A stretch of 64,000 nt of DNA from Watersipora subatra (taxonomy: Eukaryota > Bryozoa > Gymnolaemata > Cheilostomatida > Watersiporidae), in NCBI RefSeq assembly GCF_963576615.1, contig NC_088714.1, positions 42,130,072 to 42,194,071 of the forward strand, written 5' to 3'. The position numbers and the translations under genes were made by a program. This document shows, one piece after another, positions 21,388 through 33,141 of the stretch (the first letter of the stretch is position 1; the number at the start of each line of letters is the position of its first letter). Under the pieces are notes generated by a model. The model made no database searches. It was not told the DNA's origin and saw only the letters and a program-made list of their open reading frames with translations.

Positions 21388-24300
21388 TCAAGTACTAGTC
21401 AGCTCCTCATCAGGAGCGCAAAGATACTCAACGAAGCTGGGTTGGTTGTTGCCAGCATTGATCATGAACTGCAGAGATAAGAAGCCTCTGCTGTCAGTAC
21501 GTATTGAAACCTTTTGTGCAGCCTGTAGAACTTTGATTGAAGGTTTGAGCAAGGAGCTCTTGTACCTGAAGGAACCATAAATATTAGAAATGACACCTGA
21601 GGTGTGCAGTATAGTCTGTATGACAAACGGGTTGCCAGTACACAATCATATTTGGGGCGCATTACTTGAAAAGCATAGAGATAGAATGAAGCGATATAGT
21701 TTACTAAGCTCAAAGGTAAACTCACATTAGCACAAACACAAGGTGCTAAATATGCTTTCAATATTGACCGGTTTGAACCTTGTTCAGAAACTTTTGAAAA
21801 GCTTGAATATTTTCAAAATTTGTCGATTAAAAAAGAACTTTCCTAATGGTAGAACAATTGACAACCATCAAATGTCCTTGTCTCCTTGGTACCATGAAAA
21901 CTTGACCACCAGTGCTAAAGGATGTACCATGCAGATAGCTTTTATAAATACAGTAAAGTTTTTTAGTCATCTCCGAATTGCATAGGATAAATTCCAGGAG
22001 TCCAAGATACAGCGGTGATCGTACTTATGGGACTGCTCAAAATCAACACATTCGTTATTAATATAAACTTTTTAAAGTATTTATTGAATGGATTATGGTC
22101 TTAAGCATATCAAAGGAAATCTAAGGATGTTCTATAGATGAATATGATAAAATATCAACTATATTGGTTAAATGGGTAAATGACTTTTCAGACTGGTTTT
22201 GGTGTAACATAGTCGTATCTATTCATTATGACAAAAATCCAATAAAAACCAACATTTCATTTGTTGACCAAATTGGCCATATGTAACATGGTTTTTGAAA
22301 ATGTGTATATATATGTGAAACTATATGAAAATTGTTACGCCTGGTATGGATTGCCGATTAAAAATATCTGATCATGGAGTGTGTGTGTGTGTGTATACAT
22401 TTATTTCCTTTGATTGTAAAACTGCAAAGTAAATGTGCATATTAAGCGCAGGTATATAACGTGCGCAACAAATGCAGCACGACATTCGAACCCAAAAAAA
22501 GATAGAATCAAACATTATTCACAAAACAGATGAAACCTATACCTCTAGTATCTGTCCATACAGTCGAACAAAAGTGTACATTTAGTTCTTGCCAACAACT
22601 TAGTATGAACTTTAAGAGAGAGAAAGTTTCTTTGATGATATCTGCTTTTTTGCTGTCCACAAGGTTAGTTACGTGGGCCTTTATATGCCATACTTGAGAT
22701 TACTACTTTGTGTAGTTAAACCAAAGGTTTAACTTATAATGATCGTAGTTTATAGCTTATAGTGAGAGATTGAATCTTAGAACAATGCACAGCAAGCTTG
22801 CGTAGCAAATGTAAGCAAGCTGGGACACTACTAGAGGATAGCCACTGACATCTGTTACTAAAGTAAATCGGTGCCTTTGGAGTATTAGTAGCGACTTAAT
22901 ACTCACTTGGTTAACCTTTATTGTCACTCATAGCTTAACAGCAACTTGGTATGCTGGCAACCAGGTTGAAAAGCAACTCTGAAGATACCATTCGAAACCA
23001 GTACTGTAGCATGAGCTCTATCAGTTTTCTCTTTGTTGTTGATTTGTTAGCAATCAGCCGATTTTACACCATAAACGTTCAATCAGCTTAAGATCTGAAG
23101 ACTGTGCGGGCCAACTGAGTAATCTTACATGGTAATCTTCCATCCGCCTGTTGATTTTTGGCGGTACGGTAAGATGCAACGTCCTTCTGATCTAACCATG
23201 GTCTGTGGAACAGTTCTTTTGCATATGGAAGTATTTTTCAAAACATCACAATATGTGATAGTGTTCATCACGCCTTCACAACAATATGAAGACTGTCCAA
23301 GCCACAAAGCAAAACCAAACCGTAACAAATGTTGGATGCTTAATGGTTGGAAGAGTGCACTTCGAATGAACCTTAACCAGGCCTCTTTCCCACATAGTAC
23401 TGGCCAATATGATTTTGAATGTTGCTGGTGCTTCCATCCCTGAACAGCATTTCTTATCCCGCTGTTGAGTTGTCCAACCCAGATGCTCCTTAATGCATGC
23501 CAATCGTGCTTTTCTTAGACGCCCGTTGACAAGTTTTCTTCCGGCTTTGGAATCTCTCAAACCGCTGTCATGCAAGACTCTTCTGACTGTAGATGGTGCC
23601 AGTTGAGTTCTAGTAGATTCTCTAAGCTTTCCACTTAGCTGAGGGCTGGTAAGATGACAGCCAGTCAGTCTCACTAACCTGTAGGTGACATGCTCTGTAG
23701 CCTGTGTTTTAGGACTTATTCCTTTGTACCCGTTCAGCGTTTCAGCTTGTTTCAAACGGTTTATGGTAGTTAGAACTCCATTCTTGATGCAACCAATGTC
23801 TTTTGCAATGGTTCTGTGTGACTTTCCTGGCATGTCCAAGTGAATGACCGTTCGCTTTTCCTTAGGCAGATGTAAAGGCAATTTGATATATAACTCAAAT
23901 TACAAATGATCACCTTCAGCAGAACTTTATTACAGTTTGCAATAGCTTTGTGTGCTGTGAGAAGTGCAGCATAACGCAATCATGATTGTCTTAACAAAGA
24001 ATACCTGGCAAATTGTGTTCCAAGGTGGTAGCTTCTCCAAATATCTTATCCAAGAGAATACAATGGAATTACACTCTCATCCTGATTCTAAACTAATCTG
24101 ATAGTACAAAATGGTTGCTCAATTATAGACGAATTATATTTTTTGAGAATACTTTGGGTGGCAGACAGAGTGTCTACAAAACTTGCTTCTCAAATATATA
24201 CATCTATATATATATTTCTCAAAGTGTTTTATCTCGTATATCTGTATGTCGTGCGTCTGCATTCCGGCTTTAGCTATTAAAATCTTGGAAAAAAGAATCC

Positions 24301-27300
24301 ATACCAAAGAAGATTTGATCTTGGACCCTACCATTTACCAGTCCAACACCCTAACCAATAGACCACAGAGTATGAGTGGTGAGCTTGCTGATATAAGTCA
24401 CTATATCAGAACACATACCCGACGGCTTTGCATACCACAGAGGGTTAATACGTAAGTAAGTGAATGTCATTAGTTAGCTTACTAAGATTTTCCATTGGCA
24501 ATCTGACAGGCTAATAGCAAGTGGCAGGCAACTCTTATTACTTCTCATTGTTCATAAGCTGATTTTTAACACTCGGGCAACGCCGGGTAGCGCAGCTAGT
24601 ATACTATACATGGTCTGAGATAATAAAGAAGATGAGTTTATGCCATAAATGAAAAAGAACACAAGAAAATTACTAGTTGGTCCCATAACTACGATTACCA
24701 CTGTGTTGCAAATAATAGTAATTTACTTTATATGAAGTGGTCAAGAGATTTTTTCTCAACCATATATAAGACACATATGCATATATGATGGACCCAGTAG
24801 CTGGAAATCACCTAGTTATTTACTTGTACTTCATGACTAGTTTGCTAAAGCACCTGCCCGCGATTGCAGGACATTATGCGCTCAACTTAGTAGCCTGGTA
24901 CCTTAAGTACATGGCACAATGGTCCAAGACAAATCACCATAATTCACTTCAATAGACTTCCTTAGCCAAAAGGTGATATATCCTAACGGGTTAACATATG
25001 GCATGGCTATTCAGTTGGGAATTCAGTTGGCAGGATTGGTTGCTACATCAGAAGACATATTTCACACTTGAGAATTATATAAAGAATATACAGTACATGG
25101 AATGTCTGCCATACTGAAATTTTTCCCACCTGTATCCCACAATGAATTGTTACCTATATAAATCTCACCATGAAGTGTTACCCACCTGTATCCCATAATG
25201 AAGTGTTACCCACCTGTATCCCACAATGAAGTGTTACCCATATAAATCCCACCATGAAGTGTTACCCACCTGTATGATCTAGTTTGAGTGCAACTGAAGG
25301 AGTCTATATAATCCGAGTCACTCGACAACTCTGTGTAGTTGTCTCCACTCTCAGTGTAAGTTGTCATCCTGTAAAGCCAAAAAAGCGTTAATAAAAGGAG
25401 ATTTCCTGCTAGTCCGAGTGAATGACCGCATACACCAAAGTGTAATGAGTAATCTGTTATGCTTAGCTAAGCACCTAACAAGCAACTCATTCCTCATTTA
25501 TTCACACACTCCACCTCATCACCCAAATGTTCTAAAGAATTTCAGTCTGTTTAAAAAGTCACAGCATGCGCTATTGTCAGCATTAAAATAAAGGAAGGAC
25601 TTGATACTACCCTGTAATATGTATGAGAGATTATGAAACCCAGACTAAATGGAATGTTTTGCACCGAGCATTATTCGCGTATGAAAAGCTACCGAAACAG
25701 ATAAAAATATTTTTGCACCTAATGAACATAGGAAATGATTGTTAACAATATCCTTGATATTGAAAGCTCATTGGCTAAGTTATAACCAGTACACGTCTAT
25801 AAATGGAAAACAAGTTTGTATGTGTAAAATATTAGGCAAAAATATTATCATTCATACTTGACGTCTTTCTTTAAACATGAGTTAAACATGAGTGCCCAAA
25901 TCATAAACTTCACCCTAAAATAACAACGATAAGACATGCAGGATTGCTTCAGATAAAATAAAGCCATCTGGAAACACCTGAAGTAGGGTCGGTCCGGAGA
26001 CATAAGCAGCTCAACAACCTCACTGTTGGGGTTAATTTCACTAAAACATTCCTTTAACCCCTCTGCTTTCATGATGATCTTGTTGTTGACATTGAGGCTA
26101 TTGAAGTCAAAGTTGAGCGCCATGTCCGAGTCCATCGTTTTTATGCTGCAGTTTGTTACTATCCCGGCTAAAAAAAACAAAAAATACCATTCGGTAGGCG
26201 AGTCATGAAACTGTACAACCTATATGCGAGCAAGAGTGCAACACCAAAGCTGATATAAGCAGAAGCTAAATCTCCGGTAAATTCTGTTGCAACTAAACTA
26301 GTTGTCAATGACGATTACAGTTGCCGAGGAGGAGAGCTCTTCAAACAACATTTAGAGAGACAACTCCAATATAAAACATGAGTTGCTAGTAACTTACCAC
26401 TTCAAAATTATCTAATTCATAAAGAGTTGGTGTTTGATATTGAATTATTATGTTGATGAGAAAACAAAATGTTGCCATGATGCCACATTTTCATTAAGTT
26501 TGAATGTCACCTTTTGCCCTACTCTAAGTTGCCAATAAACAGCCAATCAAGTATCAGCAAATCAAGTATCAGCCAATCAAGTACAGCATTCCCATAATAA
26601 TATACAGCATGACAGCAGTTAATTCTCACGACACTTCAAATTTTTTAGAGTATAATGGAGTCATTTAGACTCTTATATCTTTATAACTAAAATATCACTC
26701 ATTTCATGGAAAGTATTTCATATGCGGAACTTGAACAGTCAAACTTGATTTCTTCAAACGGCAGATATATCTTAGTTGATGTACGCACAGCCTATTTGTG
26801 TTATAATCAGGGGGCTATACGGCTGAGCAGTTTTATATCAAGAAAACTATCACTGTATTTTTTTATCACCGTATTTCAAAACTGACAGTCAGTTTTGAAA
26901 GAGGAGCTTTAAAGGTTGACTTGCAACAAAATTCACATTACAGTTATTTGGTATCAAAAGATTCACCACGTCTCACCCTGTTGTGTTGTAAGTGCAAAAT
27001 ACGTGGAAATGTGATTACAAGCCCTTAAAAGCTCAAAAACGAAAAGCCGCCGTAGATTGGAATCTGTTTATTCATCTGACGTAGTTATTACAGTTTGGTT
27101 ATCGTCTTGTCACGCGATGTTCTCACGTGTATTGAAAGGCCAATACAAAGCTCACTATAAAACATATCGTAGCCCTAGTTTATGACAAACTCTTCGGGTT
27201 TTACCGAAGTCCCCGTATTAAATATAGATGCTCACTACTTTACAGTTTTGTTTCGGCATTATTCAATCGTCAAGTCGTAATTTGATCACATGACCCAATA

Positions 27301-29682
27301 CTTCGCAAACAATTTTTGCAGCACTTTACGATTATCACAGGTAACCAACAGGCTCATCATGATTATCAGACAATGATGTGTACTCCTTTGAGCTAAGGTT
27401 AAAAAGTTTAACGATTTTTACGGTAAGTTATAAGATATCAGTGCTAAAAGTGACAGCATTACAATGACGATAAAGCACACGCGTAAGAACAATAGACATA
27501 GTTTTATTGAATGCGTGAAGTATATTTGTGAAAACATTTTGACGAATGAGGTTGCATGAAAGTGTAAACAGAAACCATTCTGTAACAACTACGTACCATT
27601 TGAGCCGTTTTGGAAAGTGAATCTAAACTACGGCGGTCTCGTGTGTCTGCGATTAACTGTTCGTTTTTTAGCTTTTAAGAGCTTGTAATCACATTCCCAT
27701 ATATTTTGCACCTACAACACAACAGAGTGAGACATGGTAAATCTTATGATACCAAATAACTGTAATGTGAATTTTGTGGCAAGTCAACCTTTAAAAACTA
27801 AAACCTTGAGAGCCTTGATATTTAAAAAGAATAAATATGACAAAAAGTCTTACTTTTCTCCTTGAGAAAAAACATTTTTCATCGTGCAATATCTGCCACT
27901 GTCTTGATATTTGCACGATGATGACCAGCATATCAGTACTCTGTTGTGAAGGTGTTATAATGAGCAGACTAAAATACCAGTATTCTGTTGTGAAGGTGTT
28001 AGACTGAGTAGACTAACATATCAGTACTCTGTTGTGAAGGTGTTATACTGAGTAGACTAACATATCAGTACTCTGTTGTGAAGGTGTTATACTGAGTAGA
28101 CTAACATATCAGTATTCTGTTGTGAAGGTGTTAGACTGAGTAGATTAACATATCAGTATTCTGTTGTGAGGGTGTTAGACTGAGTAGACTAACATATCAG
28201 TACTCTGTTGTGAAGGTGTTAGACTGAGTAGACTAACATATCAGTACTCTGTTGTGAAAGTGTTAGAACACTAAGTATTGCAGCATAAAGTCAACTTAGA
28301 GTTATCCGCGAACTCATTTGAATACAGAGCCGTAAAACACCAGAGTACATTACAATGTAGCAAGACTGTCTATCTTATGTCCGAGCTAACAGCAAGTTAC
28401 CTTCCTCAATAGTCAGCACGAGAGGTTCTCCATAACCATTGTAGAACATTTTGAGGGTCGGTGTCACCGATTGACCGGAAACGGAGCTCGTGCCAAAGAT
28501 GCCAAGACACTCCATGAGCACATTCAGATTTATTTTAAATGAAATTTGCTGCTCCTTTAACTTGTACTCATAGAAAAGACCAACCTACATACAAATAACA
28601 TCAAATGAAAGATGTATATTGACAGATATTTTCTGATTAATATTAATCTTTGTCTATATTTTTCCCCAAATAAGTCTGAGTAAAACGATATAGATTGCTT
28701 TTAAGTCAATGTTGACAGTGACACTCCATCAAACCGGTGCTATAAACACCAGGGAATACCTCGAGTCATTTATTCGTGAGAGATATTTTCTAGCAAGTAT
28801 CAGGACCTGAGTAGTAAACTATCTATTACAGAATCACAAATGAAATTCTAAAGCAAATTGAGAAACAAACTTTGAAAAAACTTATTACACGCTAAGCGTT
28901 GAAAAAGCGTCTCAAGGGGAAGTCGGATAATCGAGGGGGAAATTACAAGAAAGGATAAGTAAGTCAGATCATAATATCAAATGGTTTTTGGACTTGCTGA
29001 AAGTAATCTTTAAAACTTCTGAAGCAGGCAACAAGTAAACATCCAAAAAGTACAAAAAACACAAAAGACATGATTAATAAGGGAAAATCTCTAACCATTG
29101 GTTAATATGACGGAGCTGATATATAAAACTACACAATCATAACTATATCTTAATTGTCAATCACAAGTGTTATGTTTACACGTGAAACAGGTCACTCACC
29201 TGAAGGAACACATTGGCCTGCAAACACTGATGATTCTCAACTGTGAACTTCAAGCCAAGGTCTGTTGCAAATACCTAGAACATGAAGACTGATTAGCAGT
29301 TCATGATGTAAGAAACAAAATAGAATTTTTACTAACAACAGTTTCAACATTGTCTTGTGTCATGAATATATAGAATCGTTATAGAACTCAAGATGATGAC
29401 TCGCTTGCTTCATAGTTGAAGAAAGAACACATGATATTAACATGAAAATGATAAAATTAGAAACCAGAAATCGAGCTGTAATAGGTGACTAATGCAGCAA
29501 TCTGAGTTGGTTGAAGAGCATTTTTTTTAATGCGGATGCAACTTTTTATGACTATAGGAAATGAGTGTAGTGAACAAACATGCCATTGCGGTCTCCTTGA
29601 AGTGAATAGTTTTGAGCATCGTAGTTATCACCCTCACATCATCCAGCTTGGCAACCAGTAGGTGGGACTCTGAGTTGTCCAT
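21388..29682 (-). CDS. RAD1: RAD1 checkpoint clamp subunit (9-1-1 complex)
   Basis: RAD1 forms the PCNA-like RAD9-RAD1-HUS1 ring that loads at damaged DNA and activates ATR signalling. Exons seen: 29682-29584 (ATG, 33 codons, ending KTIHFKETAM); 29274-29200 (VFATDLGLKFTVENHQCLQA, donor GTGAGT); 28584-28401 (61 codons plus 1 nt, with KINLNVLMECLGIFG, donor GTAACT); 26167-25978 (NFDFNSLNVNNKIIMKAEGL through SPDRPYFR); and 21565-21388 (KVSIRTDSRGFLSLQFM, FVEYLCAPDEEL, stop TGA). Acceptors and phases agree through the fourth exon, and the last exon begins in phase 2. One exon, about 33 codons linking PYFR to the final RYK, should lie between 25.97 and 21.57 kb, but I could not place it. Expected length is about 275 residues against 282 in human. 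Intron 1 seems to use a GC donor. Introns hold a TTAA element, a Tc1 relic, a SINE-like repeat and minisatellites. Identity is firm from collinear conserved blocks. Confidence 0.92.
22990..23881 (-). pseudogene. Tc1-like transposase relic
   Basis: The minus-strand frame from 23881 to about 23276 reads an N-terminal helix-turn-helix region (PGKSHRTIAKDIGCIKNGV) and a second DNA-binding part (LTSPQLSGKLRESTRTQLAP, STVRRVLHDSGLR). It then passes ARLACIKEHLGWTTQQ into the catalytic region. Further on, in another frame, QWPAQSSDLKLIERLW (around 23.07-23.11 kb) is the usual DWPAQSPDLNPIE-type motif with the last catalytic Glu. Frameshifts separate the two, and the first catalytic Asp region (FSDE-type) is not preserved. 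I find no flanking inverted repeats. It lies in a RAD1 intron, in the same orientation as RAD1. Confidence 0.85.
24182..24605 (-). mobile_element. ~425-bp repeat: CCCGGCGTTG end plus tRNA-like SINE
   Basis: Read on minus, it starts CTAGCTGCGCTACCCGGCGT, carries an A box (TGGTCTATTGGTTAGGGT, about 24364-24347) and a B box (GGGTCCAAGATC, about 24328-24317), and ends in CACTTTGAGAAATATATATA. The element at 43120-43552 has the same order throughout. Both lie between short TA tracts. It is in a RAD1 intron. Confidence 0.7.
25125..25275. repeat. ~27-30-bp minisatellite (ACCTGTATCCCACAATGAAG...)
   Basis: Five to six alternating units, ACCTGTATCCCACAATGAAG+TGTTACCC and ATATAAATCCCACCATGAAG+TGTTACCC. 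The two alternating forms suggest a higher-order dimer. In a RAD1 intron. Confidence 0.85.
26913..27790. mobile_element. TTAA-target non-autonomous element, copy A (878 bp)
   Basis: Long inverted ends start AGGTTGACTTGCAACAAAAT and are flanked by TTAA on both sides (26909-26912, 27791-27794). A second copy at 58840-59715 has the same ends, nearly the same length (876 bp) and TTAA flanks, but the opposite internal orientation. TTAA duplication is known for the piggyBac and Kolobok superfamilies. No transposase is encoded. The element lies in RAD1 intron 3. Confidence 0.85.
27920..28265. repeat. 44-bp minisatellite (CAGTACTCTGTTGTGAAGGT...)
   Basis: About eight units of CAGTACTCTGTTGTGAAGGT plus GTTATACTGAGTAGACTAAC plus ATAT, about 130 bp downstream of the TTAA element and in the same RAD1 intron. 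Confidence 0.9.
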
Positions 29683-30077
29683 TGCCAGTTCGACTCGCAA
29701 ATCTTTCTCAGATCAATAAGAAAGCATCAGTCTAGTCTTTTCTACCTGAAAGATGACAGATAAAACAGAGTGACTCAAACAGAGAAACCTTTAAATGTAA
29801 GTGAGATATAATAACACCATCTGGCTATGCAAAAGGGTGTAGCAATGGATGAGCTTTGGAGAAGACTAAATCTAGATGATTTCTTAATGCAACTTAAGTT
29901 AATCTATTCGAATACGAAATCCAAGACACATGAGGCAAGGGCCGACCTCTCATAACCCTAAACTCTCTTTTTAATTCACAATATCTCACCATAAGAATAT
30001 CATAAAAATGCTAACTACCAGTTCTGGACTGGCTGGAAATTTTTTTCGCAAACTCTTGCTGTATATCATATGCTTAA

Positions 30078-31738
30078 AGGTGCAAACACACTAGGCGATT
30101 TTTAGTGCGATATAGCGCACATCTGCGCTAGAACTCACTCAGTGAGCTGATGCAGAGCGATAACACTAGCCATTTTCAATCAGAACTTTATTTTTAAGGC
30201 TAGGTTTCCGAGAAATCAACTACATGCAGCCCACACTCTCCATCCATCTTCACCCACTGAAGAATTAAACCAATTATATGTTATATCGTATTTTTATTGT
30301 CATTACACTGTTGTATAACTGGGTTATTCCAACGAGTCAAGTAAGATTGGTAGATGGTAGATTGATTGATAGCAAGATTGATAACATCATTGCGGTAATC
30401 TGATCATAAAATTGATCGAGGCCCGTAACTCCTCTTCTATTGCACATAAAAAGCTAGTTTTGGTTGCAAACTGTAGCAAACATCAATGAGTGCAATGAGC
30501 TTTTATGCAACATTGGTGAATATAAACTAAATATGTCTTCAAATTTAGAATTAAATAATAATTGAAAATACCAACAAATTGCAACGAAGGGCACAGGCTA
30601 TATTATCATCGCAGGTCAATTGCAAGCAATAGATATCAACTGGTAGTGATATTTCTTGGTGCATATTTTTTAAGAGATCATTGACAAGTTGGAGGTAAGT
30701 TAACAGATTTATTGCATAGAAAAGGTTTAATATCGCTCCACCGGAAAAAGAGCAAAATATAGGAGACATTCGCTTCGCCCGTAATAGGGCTAAATTTATT
30801 TTCCCAAAATTCTGGCGAGCCATTTGAAAAATACGCCGCCGGCCTCTATTGGAACGCCACCTTCAATTGACCGCCACTATAGAGGAAGGGTTGAAAAATA
30901 AAGCGCCATGGCATTCAATTAGAGGTTTTACGGTATGTTCCTAGTAGAATAGGAATATACCATAAAACAGTATATATGTTTTACGGTATATATGTTTTTC
31001 ATTTAACTGAGAGAAACTGAACAATTATTTAGAATATCTTACCAGTTGGCAATATCGACCCACACATCCTCAGTAGATATAGTTACCAAATAAGTAGCAC
31101 ACATGCGGTTCCATATAGCATCACAAACGGTGTAGATAATTCCCCTAGCTGTAAACGCTCCTATTCTAAAGACCATGGCTATTAATTTTATACTGTCTCC
31201 GGTGGCTAGATAGAGTAGAGTGACAGTGAGTCACAGTTCTGGTGATACTGCTTCTCTTAACTGTGTGTCCAATTTAATTATATCTTCTTTGATAAACTCC
31301 GATATGTGGTTAAAACATTGGGATGTGAGCGGAGGGCATTTCGATAAAAATGGTTGTGAGAGTTGGTCTGTCGGTATACATCTGAAACGCTGTTGTGGCC
31401 ACCTTGCAATGGTCTATGAAGGTTAGGAGTTTGCACCCAGAATCATTTTTTCTTGTTTCTTTTTGTAATGCGCAAGTTGTGAAAGTGAGATAGGCCTAAC
31501 AAAACAAAAGCCATTGACGTCGGTGTCGTGAAGGCGTCATATTTACTCACATTTACTCACATTAACAACTCCAGAGAAACTAGTTATACAGAATTATTTT
31601 GGCTATTTGTGAGCGCGCCTGCGCTACTGATCGTTGGTGAATCGCCCAAGTGTGTTTAGGCTCACGCCAGCGATATCTCCGCGCTCTGCAAACGCGCTCT
31701 GCACGCCTGCGATAAAATCGCCTAGTATGTTTGCACCA
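30078..31738. mobile_element. Harbinger-like inverted-repeat element (1,661 bp)
   Basis: The ends GGTGCAAACACACTAGGCGA (left) and TCGCCTAGTATGTTTGCACC (right) are inverted repeats that continue into GC-rich GCGATATAGCGC/GCGATATCTCCGCGC motifs. TAA flanks both sides (30075-30077, 31739-31741), a 3-bp duplication typical of PIF/Harbinger. The interior holds an imperfect hairpin near 30.95-31.0 kb but no transposase, so it is non-autonomous. Confidence 0.7.
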
Positions 31739-31741
31739 TAA

Positions 31742-32763
31742 CAAGCTTCTTGTATGTGGGAAATATACATGTGTGTTACATTAGCCAATAAAGAGGAAAT
31801 TTTAATATTATTTCAGCTTGTGAGACCTACTAGTTAAGGGTTTCCGACCATACTAATAGTTTAAAAGATTTGAAGTAGGTGAAGACCTGTCCTATAATAC
31901 TAATACCGCTGTTCATAATGCACAAACTTGTGTTTTTTAGTCTAATAATGTCTAATAAACTCCTACTTTTATCTATCCTTGTGAACTTCTACTTCAACCC
32001 TTCTAGAAGCAATATTTCCAATCGGAACCAAAGCTGTTATTTACAATAACCTTGACTTACTAAAACAGAAAATAACTTCACATAAGTTATGAGCCACGTA
32101 GTCAAGTTACCACATGCAATAAACAGATAATTTGCTCTGCAAAATATTGTGGTGAAACTGATAGCACTTATAACTTATTATTCAAAACTGGAGAAATTCG
32201 CCACACCTGAAGGAGCATATTAATAAACCAAAAATTTCATTACAATACCAGACAAAGTGCGAGTGATTGGATGACACCGAGAGCTATCAATAGCTACAAC
32301 AAATTTTATACAAACAAGCTGTCTCCGTTATGACATAGTCATGCAGAGGGAAATATGATATGAATTACATACGAAAATTAAAAGAACAACACTACTTGAT
32401 CGAAATATTATTAGTTGCATTTTGTATAATTATTTAATGATTGCGGTAAGAACATGAAAAAGATTTGAACTATTTTCCAATATGATCAGAGGTCAGAGAG
32501 AAGTTATAAATGATTGTTGAGATGACAAAAGAAGCATAAAGCAGAGCAGATCTGAGATAAAATTCTGGAATATTGAAGAGTAGAAGCCACTGACTGTAGC
32601 AGTGGAAACCTTTGAGATCTTAAAGTATTTATGCACTAGAAATCTTTTCAAACATTTTTGTGGAGAGAATGTATTGCAAGTGCTGAGGTAGCACCATTCT
32701 TAAATGTTCAAGCCATATCTATATGGCTTGCACAAAGCTTTGTTAGGTTAACATTTGAGTATT
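31742..32763. other. No gene seen
   Basis: AT-rich DNA. The only structure is a short AAGCCATATCTATATGGCTT palindrome near 32.7 kb, just before the hAT insertion. Confidence 0.5.
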
Positions 32764-33141
32764 CTCTAAACCAGTGGTTCTTAACCAGGATGGAATTCCC
32801 CCCAGAGAGGAATTTTGGGATTTTAGGGGAGAATTTGGCAGTTTGCCAAAGGGGATTTTCGTGGCACCATTTTTCTTATATAAAGGGCAGCGAGGAGTGA
32901 ATGAATTTCAGTATTTTCAACAGAGCCAAGATCTAAAACTGTGGAAAAGGTAAGGATTGCTACACTACATGCATATACATACCTGCAATATTAATTGTTC
33001 AGTTACCGATTTGGTTTGCATAAACGTATAACATTTTGACAATTTGCTCTGTAGCCTAACATATGTATGATGATTTGCTCATGTAGATATTGAACATATT
33101 CAAATATTTTGATTGCATATCCCATATTGAAGGTGTTAGAA

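Noticed and set aside
21860-21950. Minus-strand stretch resembling the missing RAD1 exon (YQGDKD versus YPKDSD)
   Set aside because: It needs two frameshifts and has no GT donor; the neighbouring RAD1 exons are clean, so the match is probably chance.
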